DNA of 64,000 nt, taken from SIAF01 sp046152955 (GTDB taxonomy: Bacteria > Planctomycetota > Planctomycetia > Planctomycetales > Planctomycetaceae). The notes under the pieces are model-generated. The model saw nothing but the letters and a program-made list of their open reading frames with translations. It searched no databases and was not told where the DNA came from. Every line of letters begins with the position of its first letter. The first letter of the stretch is position 1. The position numbers were made by a program, and so were the translations under genes. Of the stretch, positions 44,354 through 51,359 are shown in pieces. The DNA is taken from NCBI GenBank assembly GCA_046152955.1, contig JBJXGA010000095.1:15664-79663 (forward strand). Direction: 5' to 3'.

Positions 44354-44617
44354 TCAGCCTCCGCCCAAGGCCGGCAAAAAATGCACTTCGGCGTTCTCGG
44401 GAACCTTTTGCAACAGGCCCAGGCTCGTGACCACCCCGTTAATCGCAATGGCAAGGCCGGGACGCAAGTCGTTGCCGACACACAGGCGATCGCGGAGGCC
44501 GGGAAATTGCGCTTCCAGGGAGGCGACGACCTGGCGGACGCTCGTCCCGGCGACATCAACCTGGCCCCGTCCGCCGGTCAATTCGCGCAGGGCCGGAGGG
44601 ATGAACGCTGTGGCCAT
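44354..44617 (-). CDS. MoaD/ThiS-family ubiquitin-like sulfur carrier
   Basis: An 87-residue beta-grasp protein. The order of strands (MATAFIPPALRELTGG, VASLEAQFPGLRDRL, GLAIAINGVV, EVHFLPALGGG) matches MoaD, and the C-terminus ends in Gly-Gly-Gly, keeping the di-Gly tail that is adenylated and thiocarboxylated. It would donate sulfur, for example to molybdopterin. It is near a molybdenum hydroxylase operon, but a terminator lies between them, so a direct link is only suggestive. Confidence 0.8.
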   Translation of the reverse strand: MATAFIPPALRELTGGRGQVDVAGTSVRQVVASLEAQFPGLRDRLCVGNDLRPGLAIAINGVVTSLGLLQKVPENAEVHFLPALGGG

Positions 44618-44652
44618 GCGAGAATTGACTTTCGGCGCTGACTTGGCTGAGG

Positions 44653-45321
44653 TTACTTCTCAAACGTCCCCATGAACGCGCTCCGCTTGTTGATCGTCGT
44701 CCAGGTCGAGTCGAGTCCCTTGCCGCCGTAGGTCATGTTCAGCGTGTAGGCGGCGTGAGCGTTGTCAACCTTCGTGAGCGGCGGATAGAAGACCACTTCG
44801 TTCGTGCAGATACAGTCTCCCTTGGCCAATTTGCGGGTTTCGATCTTGGCCAGGTTCCCGGCGGAGAAGACGCCCTTGCCTGCCAGGTGATCGTTGGTCA
44901 GTGTGATCGCCGCTTTTTCGACTTTCACCACGTCGCCCGTCAGGTGCGGGGCGTTCGACTTCACAAACTTGATCAACGCCACACTCTGTTCGGGAGTGGC
45001 CTTTTCATCGACGACGATGACAGCGGTGATCTTGTCGGGTTTGACAAAAAAGCTGCCGCCGAATCCGAGCGTGTCGTTGGCCTTGATGATCAGGGCGGCC
45101 CCCAGCCCCGACAGATCCTCACCCGCCCAGGTGCCTTCGTCAACCTTCCAGGCCATGACCGCCTCCTTACCGGCAATGCCGATTTCGCCGTTGGCGAAGC
45201 AGGGGCCGGTGTAGACGTCGCAGGTGCGGGCTTCGAGGTATTCACCCGAGATTTCCGCCGCCAGGACCGGCGCCGCCATCAATGCCAGGAATCCAGTCGC
45301 CAGAATTGAAAATCGCCGCAT
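44653..45321 (-). CDS. Exported DUF1326 protein
   Basis: A 222-residue protein with a signal peptide (ILATGFLALMAAPVLAAE). The DUF1326 core is plain: GEYLEARTCDVYTGPCFANGE, a Gly-rich middle, and a later KGDCICTNEVVFYPPL with a Cys pair. The function is unknown. ATG 45321 has GGAGGG about 9 bases upstream and is followed directly by the signal. It is the first gene after the strong terminator at 45415-45454, so it needs its own promoter or readthrough. Confidence 0.88.
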   Translation of the reverse strand: MRRFSILATGFLALMAAPVLAAEISGEYLEARTCDVYTGPCFANGEIGIAGKEAVMAWKVDEGTWAGEDLSGLGAALIIKANDTLGFGGSFFVKPDKITAVIVVDEKATPEQSVALIKFVKSNAPHLTGDVVKVEKAAITLTNDHLAGKGVFSAGNLAKIETRKLAKGDCICTNEVVFYPPLTKVDNAHAAYTLNMTYGGKGLDSTWTTINKRSAFMGTFEK

Positions 45322-45414
45322 GGTCGCATCCCTCCGAAACGGATCAATAGAAACGTCATCACCTGCCGAGATTTTCGCATTCCAGCGCAGCGGGGTCAAG
45401 CCCGCCCCACGCGC

Positions 45415-45454
45415 AAAAAAAAAGGCCCGGCGTTCCTCGAAGGGAACACCGGGC
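45415..45454 (-). terminator. Strong intrinsic terminator of the molybdenum hydroxylase operon
   Basis: On the - strand a stem with arms GCCCGGTGTTCC and GGAACGCCGGGC (one G-T wobble) closes a 6-base loop and is followed by nine T residues (A-run 45415-45423 on the + strand). It lies 27 bases after the stop of the small Cys protein. This is the clearest rho-independent terminator in the window. Confidence 0.9.
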
Positions 45455-45480
45455 AGTGACTTGGCGAAACCAACCGGGGA

Positions 45481-45735
45481 TCAGCCCCCATCATAGCAGC
45501 CGCGGCCGGCGTGGCGGCATTGGCCGTCCCCAACGAGCTGGTCATCCGGACCATAGATGCGCTGCGTCTTGGCGCACCAGAAGTTGCCGTCCCCGGCGAC
45601 CTGTTCGGACTGTCCCAACCCGGCGTTGAGGTACATTCCCTTGCAACGCAGGCTCAAGCAACGCTCACCGGTCGCGGGAGCCGCCACCGCAGTGGACGCA
45701 TCCAGAATTTCGAGCAGCAGATTGTGGTCGACCAT
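45481..45735 (-). CDS. Small Cys-containing protein of the Mo-hydroxylase operon
   Basis: An 84-residue protein that I do not recognise. Five cysteines are arranged as C-x4-C (residues 26-31), a single C in FWCAKT (53) and C-x6-C near the end (GQCRHAGRGCYDG), suggesting a zinc or Fe-S site. It begins 3 bases after the FAD-subunit stop and ends before the terminator, so it is the last cistron of the operon. A chaperone, electron-transfer or cofactor-insertion role is possible. Confidence 0.65.
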   Translation of the reverse strand: MVDHNLLLEILDASTAVAAPATGERCLSLRCKGMYLNAGLGQSEQVAGDGNFWCAKTQRIYGPDDQLVGDGQCRHAGRGCYDGG

Positions 45736-45738
45736 GAT

Positions 45739-46737
45739 TCAGCTCACTCCTTCCAGTTGATTCATTGCCCGCAGCACGGCCCGTTTGACGGCCGTCCGCG
45801 CGATCTGGACCTTGTAATCGTTTTCGGACAGGGGAGTGGCGGCGGCCACCGCGGCATCTCCGGCAGCCTGGGCCGATTCCTCGGTCACCTCTTGACCAAC
45901 GAGCGCCGCCGACGCCTCGTACGACAGCCAGGGAGTGGGGGCCACGTGCCCCAGGACGACCCGCGCGTCGCGGACCACCCCGGCCGAGGTGTGCAACCAG
46001 ACTCCGGCCGACGCCAGGGGCCAGTCCAAACCCTCCAGTTGCAACACTTCGTAGCTGGCGCTGGCCACGTCGTCGCGGGCTTCCGGCAGCACGATGTGCG
46101 AGACGAATTGTCCCGGCTGCAACACGGTGACTCCCTGAGTGTTGGACTTGGGAGTGATGTAGAAATACTCCAACGGAAGGAGCGCGGCCTGTTCGGGGGC
46201 CGGTCCCACCACCCGCACTTTGGCCCCCAAGGCGATCAACCCCGGAGCAAACCGCGACGCGCTGATGAACTTCGCCGGTCCACGATTCCCCAGGATGGCG
46301 TGGAACTGGTTGCGTCCTTCTGCGACCAGCGACTGGCCATCTTTGACCGCGAGCAAACCGTAACCATTGCGGTAGTACCAGCAGTTGGGATGCAGGCACA
46401 GGTCGCCTCCCAGCGTTCCTTGCGACTGGATCTGAATACTGTGAACCCCGTCCGCCGCGTGTCGCAAGGCGGCATACGGCCCAAGCAGCGGATTCGACAG
46501 AATCTCATCGAGCGTCGTCAACGCACCGACCATCACGCCGCCGGAGATCAAGGAGACCCCTTGGAGCGACGGGATGTTTTTGAGATCGACGACGCGCTTG
46601 GGGGCGATCAGATCGGCCCGCAGCAGATTGTGGAGATCGGTCCCTCCCGCGAGGATGGCGGTCTGCCCGCCGTGCGCCGCGAGCATCTCGACCGCTTCGG
46701 CCTCTGTGCGAGGGGTAGCGTATTCAAAAGACTTCAT
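45739..46737 (-). CDS. FAD-binding subunit of a xanthine-dehydrogenase-family enzyme
   Basis: A 332-residue subunit (CoxM/XdhB type). The FAD pyrophosphate motif is ILAGGTDLHNLLRADL and a second FAD segment is IQSQGTLGGDLCLHPNCWYYRNG. It passes electrons from the Fe-S subunit to FAD. Its ATG overlaps the stop of the Mo subunit as ATGA (46734-46737), which implies coupling. Two Cys residues (LCLHPNC) in the FAD loop may bind an extra Fe-S cluster, as in some 4-hydroxybenzoyl-CoA-reductase or PaoB-like subunits. Confidence 0.92.
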   Translation of the reverse strand: MKSFEYATPRTEAEAVEMLAAHGGQTAILAGGTDLHNLLRADLIAPKRVVDLKNIPSLQGVSLISGGVMVGALTTLDEILSNPLLGPYAALRHAADGVHSIQIQSQGTLGGDLCLHPNCWYYRNGYGLLAVKDGQSLVAEGRNQFHAILGNRGPAKFISASRFAPGLIALGAKVRVVGPAPEQAALLPLEYFYITPKSNTQGVTVLQPGQFVSHIVLPEARDDVASASYEVLQLEGLDWPLASAGVWLHTSAGVVRDARVVLGHVAPTPWLSYEASAALVGQEVTEESAQAAGDAAVAAATPLSENDYKVQIARTAVKRAVLRAMNQLEGVS

Positions 46738-48881
46738 GCGTGGCCTCCTTTCAATGCATCGAGAACCCGTTTGGGAGTGAGGGGGAGGGTCGAAACACGA
46801 ACCCCGATGGCGTTGGCCACCGCGTTGGAGATGGCCGCACCCGGAGCGATCACCGGCGGCTCGCCCAGCCCCACGACCCCCTTGTCGTACTCGCTGTCCG
46901 GCTGGTACATGACGGCGACCAATTCCCCCACGTCGCCGATGCGCGGGAGCTTGTAGTCGTTGAGATTGGCGTTGATGTAGCGCCCCGTCTTGTTGTCCAT
47001 GATCTGCTCTTCACTGAGAGCATAGGCGATCCCCATGATCATTCCGCCCAACACCTGGCTCTTGGCGGTCAGTTCATCAAGGATCAATCCGCAATCCTGA
47101 ACGCAGACGAACTTGTTGATGCGGATTTGGCCAGTCCCGATATCGACCGAGACATCGACCATCTGCACGCCCCCAACTCGTTCTGAAGTCAGGCCGTCCC
47201 TTTCCGGGCCTTTGCCATCCACACTGAGAGGCATTTGCCCCAGCAGCGCGCACGCCTGTTTCCAGGTGCAGACCTTTTGCTTGCCGTTCAGGATGTTGCC
47301 ATCCCGCGCGACCAGGCCATCCGCTTCGACCTTGTACTTCTCGGCCACCAGGTCGAAGATTTTCCAAAGGGCAGTCTGCGACGCGCGGCGATGTGCGCCG
47401 GAGACGCCACCGACCGTGATGCTGCCGCCTGAGGCCCCCGAAGGGGGATACTTGCTGGAGCCGAGGTTCACCTTGACTCCCGAGAGGGGCAACCCGAACG
47501 TCTCCGCCATTGTGATGGCGATGATCGTTCGCGTTCCGGTCCCGATGTCCTGGCTCCCCAGGAACGACTCGACAGCGCCATCCGGATGGACTTTGACCGT
47601 GCAGGTACAGGGACCAGCCCCGCCACCCCAGGTGTGAAGCGCCATCCCCAAGCCGCGCTTGATGTCCCCTTTATCCCCCTTGCCGGCCGGATGCCACTTT
47701 TTCTTCCAGTCGATCTCCTTGGCGGCGATCTTCATTTCCTCGGCGTAGACCGGCCCTTTGCCGAACTGGACGAACTCCAGGTTCTTCATGAAGAAATCGT
47801 AGCTGTCCATTCCCAGCTTGATTGCCAGGTCGTCCAGCGCGGTCTGCGTCATGGCGCACAATTGGGGATGCGGCGGCGCCCGCCACGCCCGATTCGGGCC
47901 CGTGTTGCACGATATCCCGATCTGCGCCCGCGACCAGTTGGGGAAGTCAAACGGATAGGGCAACTGCCCCACGGCGACTCCACCCCCGGCGATGCCATCG
48001 GTCCCCCAGTGAACGCTGTCCCAGGCGACCACTTTGCCGTCGTCGTCCGCGGCCACTGTGACTTCGATGAACCCCGAGGGACGGGTGCCCCCGACCTTTA
48101 ACTCGGTGGCCCGGTCGAGCATCAGCCGCACCGGGCGACCGGTCTCTTTGGAAAGCAGGGCCGCGGCAATCCCCCACTCGTCGGCGGCGAACTTCGAACC
48201 GAAGCCCCCCCCTTCGAAGTTGCCGGTGACCGTCACGTTCGACGAATCGATCCCGAGCGGTTCAGCGAACTGGCCGGGAGTGCCCGAGACGTTTTGCGTC
48301 GAGAGATGGACCTCCAGGTCGTCTCCCTTCCATTCACAGTGGGCGCCGTGCGGCTCCAGGCACATGTGGCTGATCGTCTTGATCCCGTAGAAGCCGCGGT
48401 GAACCGCCTTGGCCCCTTCGAGAGCTTTATCGACGTCCCCCTTCGTCCCTTTTCCCAATCCTTTGGTGCGATTGGCGGCGGCGGCGCGAACGATGTCGGT
48501 GTCATCGACGAAAAACTCAAGCGCTTCGTACTTGATCGTCGCTTCGAGCGCTTTGACGCCATCTTCGGCCTGTTCGGCCCGCTCGGCAGCGACAGCGGCG
48601 ATCAACTCGCCATCCCAGCGGATTTCGTCATCCACCTTCTTGAACAGGTGGACCGCTTTCACACCGGGAATCTTCTTCGCCGCTTCGACGTCGATCTCTT
48701 TGAGCTTGGCGTGCGGCAGCTTGCAGGTCACCAGGCGGGCAAAAAGAGTTCCCTCGGTGTTGGTGTCCGCCGTGTACTTGGCGGCCCCGGAGGCCTTGAC
48801 TTCCCCATCCAATCGGGGAATCGACTTGCCAATCAGGGCGTTTTCCGAGCGTTTTCCCCAGGCAAATTTCCGTTCAGCCAT
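46734..48881 (-). CDS. Molybdopterin-binding subunit of a xanthine-dehydrogenase-family enzyme
   Basis: A 715-residue large subunit. Recognisable cofactor segments are GGFGSKFAADEW (GGFG), MCLEPHGAHCEW, AWRAPPHPQLCAMTQTALDDLA, QDIGTGTRTIIA and the catalytic Glu in GLGEPPVIAPGA. It should hydroxylate an aldehyde or N-heterocycle with water. ATG 48881 has GGGAGG 9 bases upstream; the frame goes on to 48917. It begins 2 bases after the Fe-S subunit stop. It has no signal peptide of its own, so it would be exported in complex with the Tat-signal Fe-S subunit. Confidence 0.93.
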   Translation of the reverse strand: MAERKFAWGKRSENALIGKSIPRLDGEVKASGAAKYTADTNTEGTLFARLVTCKLPHAKLKEIDVEAAKKIPGVKAVHLFKKVDDEIRWDGELIAAVAAERAEQAEDGVKALEATIKYEALEFFVDDTDIVRAAAANRTKGLGKGTKGDVDKALEGAKAVHRGFYGIKTISHMCLEPHGAHCEWKGDDLEVHLSTQNVSGTPGQFAEPLGIDSSNVTVTGNFEGGGFGSKFAADEWGIAAALLSKETGRPVRLMLDRATELKVGGTRPSGFIEVTVAADDDGKVVAWDSVHWGTDGIAGGGVAVGQLPYPFDFPNWSRAQIGISCNTGPNRAWRAPPHPQLCAMTQTALDDLAIKLGMDSYDFFMKNLEFVQFGKGPVYAEEMKIAAKEIDWKKKWHPAGKGDKGDIKRGLGMALHTWGGGAGPCTCTVKVHPDGAVESFLGSQDIGTGTRTIIAITMAETFGLPLSGVKVNLGSSKYPPSGASGGSITVGGVSGAHRRASQTALWKIFDLVAEKYKVEADGLVARDGNILNGKQKVCTWKQACALLGQMPLSVDGKGPERDGLTSERVGGVQMVDVSVDIGTGQIRINKFVCVQDCGLILDELTAKSQVLGGMIMGIAYALSEEQIMDNKTGRYINANLNDYKLPRIGDVGELVAVMYQPDSEYDKGVVGLGEPPVIAPGAAISNAVANAIGVRVSTLPLTPKRVLDALKGGHA

Positions 48882-48883
48882 GA

Positions 48884-49537
48884 TCACTTGCCTCCCTTCT
48901 TGGCAGCACCGGCGCATTCGAGAGCGGCATGCGCCACTCCATCATATGTGCCGCAGCGGCAGAGATTTCCACCCAATCCTTTGCGAATCTGATCCAGCGT
49001 CGCTCCGGGATTGGCGTTGAGAAACGCCCTGGTCGCCACCATGAAACCGGGAGTGCAGTAGCCGCACTGCGTGGCGTCATGCTTGACGAAGCACTTCACC
49101 ACGTCGTCGACGTCTTTGCCCCCGTTCAGTCCCTCAACGGTGGTGATCTTTTTGCCGACGCATTCCACCGCCAGTTTGGCACAGGCCAGAGCGGGCTTGC
49201 CGTCGATGATCACGGTGCAGGCGCCGCAGTTGGTCGTCGTGCAGACCTCCTTGGCTCCCGTCAGATTGAGATCGTTGCGGAGCACGTCCAACAGCGTGAC
49301 GCGCGGTTCGACCGTCACCGTCTGCGACTTGCCGTTGATTTCCAGCTTGATGGCGGCCGGCTCGGCGGCGGCGACTCCCGCGGCTTTGGCTTGATCCTGG
49401 GCTGTTGCTTCCTGGACGGCGGTCGCCATCGCCGTGGCGGCGACAGCGGCTCCAGACCCCTTGAGGAAGTCGCGACGGTTGAATCCGCCCCCGCTCCTCG
49501 GCTGGTCTGTATTCGATGGTTGGCTCACGTCCCGCAT
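48884..49537 (-). CDS. Tat-exported [2Fe-2S] subunit of the molybdenum hydroxylase
   Basis: A 217-residue subunit. The signal has NRRDFLKGSGAAVAATA (twin-arginine). The plant-type cluster ligands are in CTTTNCGACT with the fourth Cys in ALACAK; the second cluster is CGYCTPGFM with CRCGTY. ATG 49537 has GGGAGAG upstream; a TTG at 49594 is the longer option. It is the first gene of the operon, with order Fe-S, Mo, FAD as in periplasmic aldehyde oxidoreductase PaoABC. Electrons could go to a c-type cytochrome outside the membrane. Confidence 0.92.
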   Translation of the reverse strand: MRDVSQPSNTDQPRSGGGFNRRDFLKGSGAAVAATAMATAVQEATAQDQAKAAGVAAAEPAAIKLEINGKSQTVTVEPRVTLLDVLRNDLNLTGAKEVCTTTNCGACTVIIDGKPALACAKLAVECVGKKITTVEGLNGGKDVDDVVKCFVKHDATQCGYCTPGFMVATRAFLNANPGATLDQIRKGLGGNLCRCGTYDGVAHAALECAGAAKKGGK

Positions 49538-49610
49538 GGGTGCTTCTCTCCCTGAAGAAATGAGGGGGATGTGTAACAGACGATCACGCAGCAACTCGAC
49601 TCACAGCCAG

Positions 49611-49638
49611 ATTGTACCGACGATTCCTTCCGCCACAA
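49611..49638 (-). promoter_or_regulatory. Possible promoter of the molybdenum hydroxylase operon
   Basis: On the - strand, TTGTGG (complement of 49633-49638) and TACAAT (complement of 49611-49616) are 16 bases apart. The -10 box is good and the -35 box weak. It leaves a leader of about 67 bases. Confidence 0.35.
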
Positions 49639-49693
49639 CCATCCTCGCGAAAAAAAATTCCGGGGGATGCCCCGCGTCCTCCTCCAGCCCTCG

Positions 49694-50428
49694 CTATGGC
49701 AGCTCGCGAATCCGCAGGTGCTTGAATTCCACCGGCGCCCCTTCGGATTCCAGGCACAAGTATCCGCGGTTCGGCTCGCACTGGTTCCCTCCCGACACTT
49801 CCTCGCCGTTGACCCACAACCGCACCTCGCCGTTGATGGCCCGGACGTAGTAGTGGTTCCACTCCCCGACCCCTTTGCTCAGGTTCTTGCGCGGAAAACT
49901 CCGTTGGCCGTCGGGAGCGACCGGGGGAAACGGTTTCATTTTCGATTTGCCCACGGGAAACACATCCCCGTGCGTCGTGAACCAGTCCGGCTTCTTCCCG
50001 TTCTGTTTTTCCCATTGCTCGGCGTACCCGTGATCCAGCACTTGCACTTCGATCCCGCCGGGGGGGAGCGTCCCCTTCTTCAGATCCGTGAGCGCTTCTT
50101 CCGTGGCCCAGACAAAAATCCCGGAATTGCCTCCCGACTTCAGGTGCCGCCACTGCGCTACGAGTTCGAAATTCGTATATTGCTTCTTGGAACGCGTGAC
50201 TCCCACCGGCTGTCCGGTGCATTTGACCCCGTCGGCCGACCAGGTCCAGGTGTCGGGGTCGGTATTGACGTTGTTGAAGTCTGCTCCGGCCAGCGCCACC
50301 CAACCGGGCCCCGTCCCATCCACAAACGCCTTCGGGGGAGCGCCCCCCTCCTCCGCTGGCGCGGCGCCGAGCAAAGCCAGGAGACCACCCGCAACGACCA
50401 GGAGCGAACACCGCGAGACTGCACGCAT
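49694..50428 (-). CDS. Secreted DUF1080 protein (3-keto-disaccharide hydrolase family)
   Basis: A 244-residue protein with a signal peptide (CSLLVVAGGLLALLGAAPA). The DUF1080 concanavalin-like fold is recognisable from NFELVAQWRHLKSGGNSGIFV, GIEVQVLDHGY, WNHYYVRAINGEVRLWVNGEEV and GYLCLESEGAPVEFKHLRI. Some members hydrolyse 3-keto-glycosides; many in planctomycetes are uncharacterised. ATG 50428 has GAGGTGG upstream. The frame extends upstream to 50659 into repeat DNA and should not be used. Confidence 0.9.
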   Translation of the reverse strand: MRAVSRCSLLVVAGGLLALLGAAPAEEGGAPPKAFVDGTGPGWVALAGADFNNVNTDPDTWTWSADGVKCTGQPVGVTRSKKQYTNFELVAQWRHLKSGGNSGIFVWATEEALTDLKKGTLPPGGIEVQVLDHGYAEQWEKQNGKKPDWFTTHGDVFPVGKSKMKPFPPVAPDGQRSFPRKNLSKGVGEWNHYYVRAINGEVRLWVNGEEVSGGNQCEPNRGYLCLESEGAPVEFKHLRIRELP

Positions 50429-50846
50429 GCCAAGCCACCTCACTGTAAATAAGGAATTGTCCAGGGGAGCCGAGTGCGAGGAATTGTAACGCTCGTTGCC
50501 GCCGTTGACGAGTCGCCGCGACAGCCATCCCGCCACACTCGAGAACCAGCCGCTCGCACCCTGCGGGAAATCCGATATTCTATGCCAACAGGAACCCGAA
50601 CCGGCGACCTCACTCGCCAGCCCGCCATCACGAACTGTCGAAATCGGAGCGCATCGCATGCGGAATCAAAGTTGGCGACCATACTATCTCGGTCATTCGA
50701 AGCCGGACTTTGGCAGCCACGTCCTTTTTCGTGCTCTTCGTGTCGTTCGGGATCCAATCTTTGAATACCGTTCTGACCAAAGTGATGCGCGCTTGTCAGT
50801 GGAAGAATCAACCACGAAATACACGAACGACACGAAAGGCGATCGA

Positions 50847-51036
50847 AAGGAAAATGGAACAGGAGCACGCAGAGATCGCAGAGACGGACGCGACCTTGGG
50901 CCGCATGGATTCCAATTGACGCCCCTCGCCAGCGATCGAGTCGGGATCGTTTCGCCAACCACCGGCGGATTTTCTCTGCGTCCTCTGCGCCCTCCTGTTC
51001 AATTCTTCCCTTTAGTTGCGGCGAATGGCCGCGCTG
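50847..51036. repeat. Intergenic element, copy 1 (190 bp)
   Basis: Matches 51123-51312 with about five mismatches and no gaps (offset 276). Both ends carry imperfect inverted copies of a GAACAGGAG + CGCAGAG motif; the right end continues into a GC palindrome reading, on the - strand, CAGCGCGGCC...GCCGCAAC (51015-51036). Confidence 0.9.
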
Positions 51037-51122
51037 CGTCCTCCGCGTCTCCGCGTGAGCAATCCACCAGAATCTTGTTGCGACGCGAAAGTTGTCGCGA
51101 CATGAGAACTGCTTTCAGCACG

Positions 51123-51312
51123 AAGGAAAATGGAACAGGAACACGCAGAGATCGCAGAGATGGACGCGACCTTGGGCCGCATGGATTCCAATTGACGCCC
51201 CTCGCCAGTGATCGAGTCGGGATCGTTTCGCCAACCACCGTCGGATTTTCTCTGCGTCCTCTGCGCCCTCCTGTTCAATTCTTCCCTTTGGTTGCGGCGA
51301 ATGGCCGCGCTG
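51123..51312. repeat. Intergenic element, copy 2 (190 bp)
   Basis: Second copy of the element at 50847-51036, in direct orientation. The 86 bases between the copies are unrelated. It ends 47 bases before the start codon of the C45 gene, so it may carry that gene's promoter. Confidence 0.9.
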
Positions 51313-51359
51313 TGCCCGCCTGTGCCAAATTCTCATTTTCGTTGACACGATTCGCCAAG

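Larger units (their letters stand above)
50429..51359. other. 930-base repeat-rich intergenic region
   Basis: This divergent gap between the DUF1080 and C45 genes holds a 190-base direct duplication (50847-51036 and 51123-51312). An outer imperfect inverted pair of CTTCGTGTCGTTCG-type sequences lies at 50721-50750 and 50811-50840. The + frame is open throughout from 50496, but its peptide repeats with the DNA and shows no domain, so I regard it as non-coding. Confidence 0.75.

Noticed and set aside
50847..51312. CRISPR-like direct repeats
   Set aside because: Only two 190-bp copies with an 86-base interval; CRISPR repeats are short and numerous, and no cas gene is near.
50496..51359. N-terminal extension of the C45 protein
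   Set aside because: The stretch is duplicated intergenic repeat DNA; the signal peptide begins at ATG 51360.
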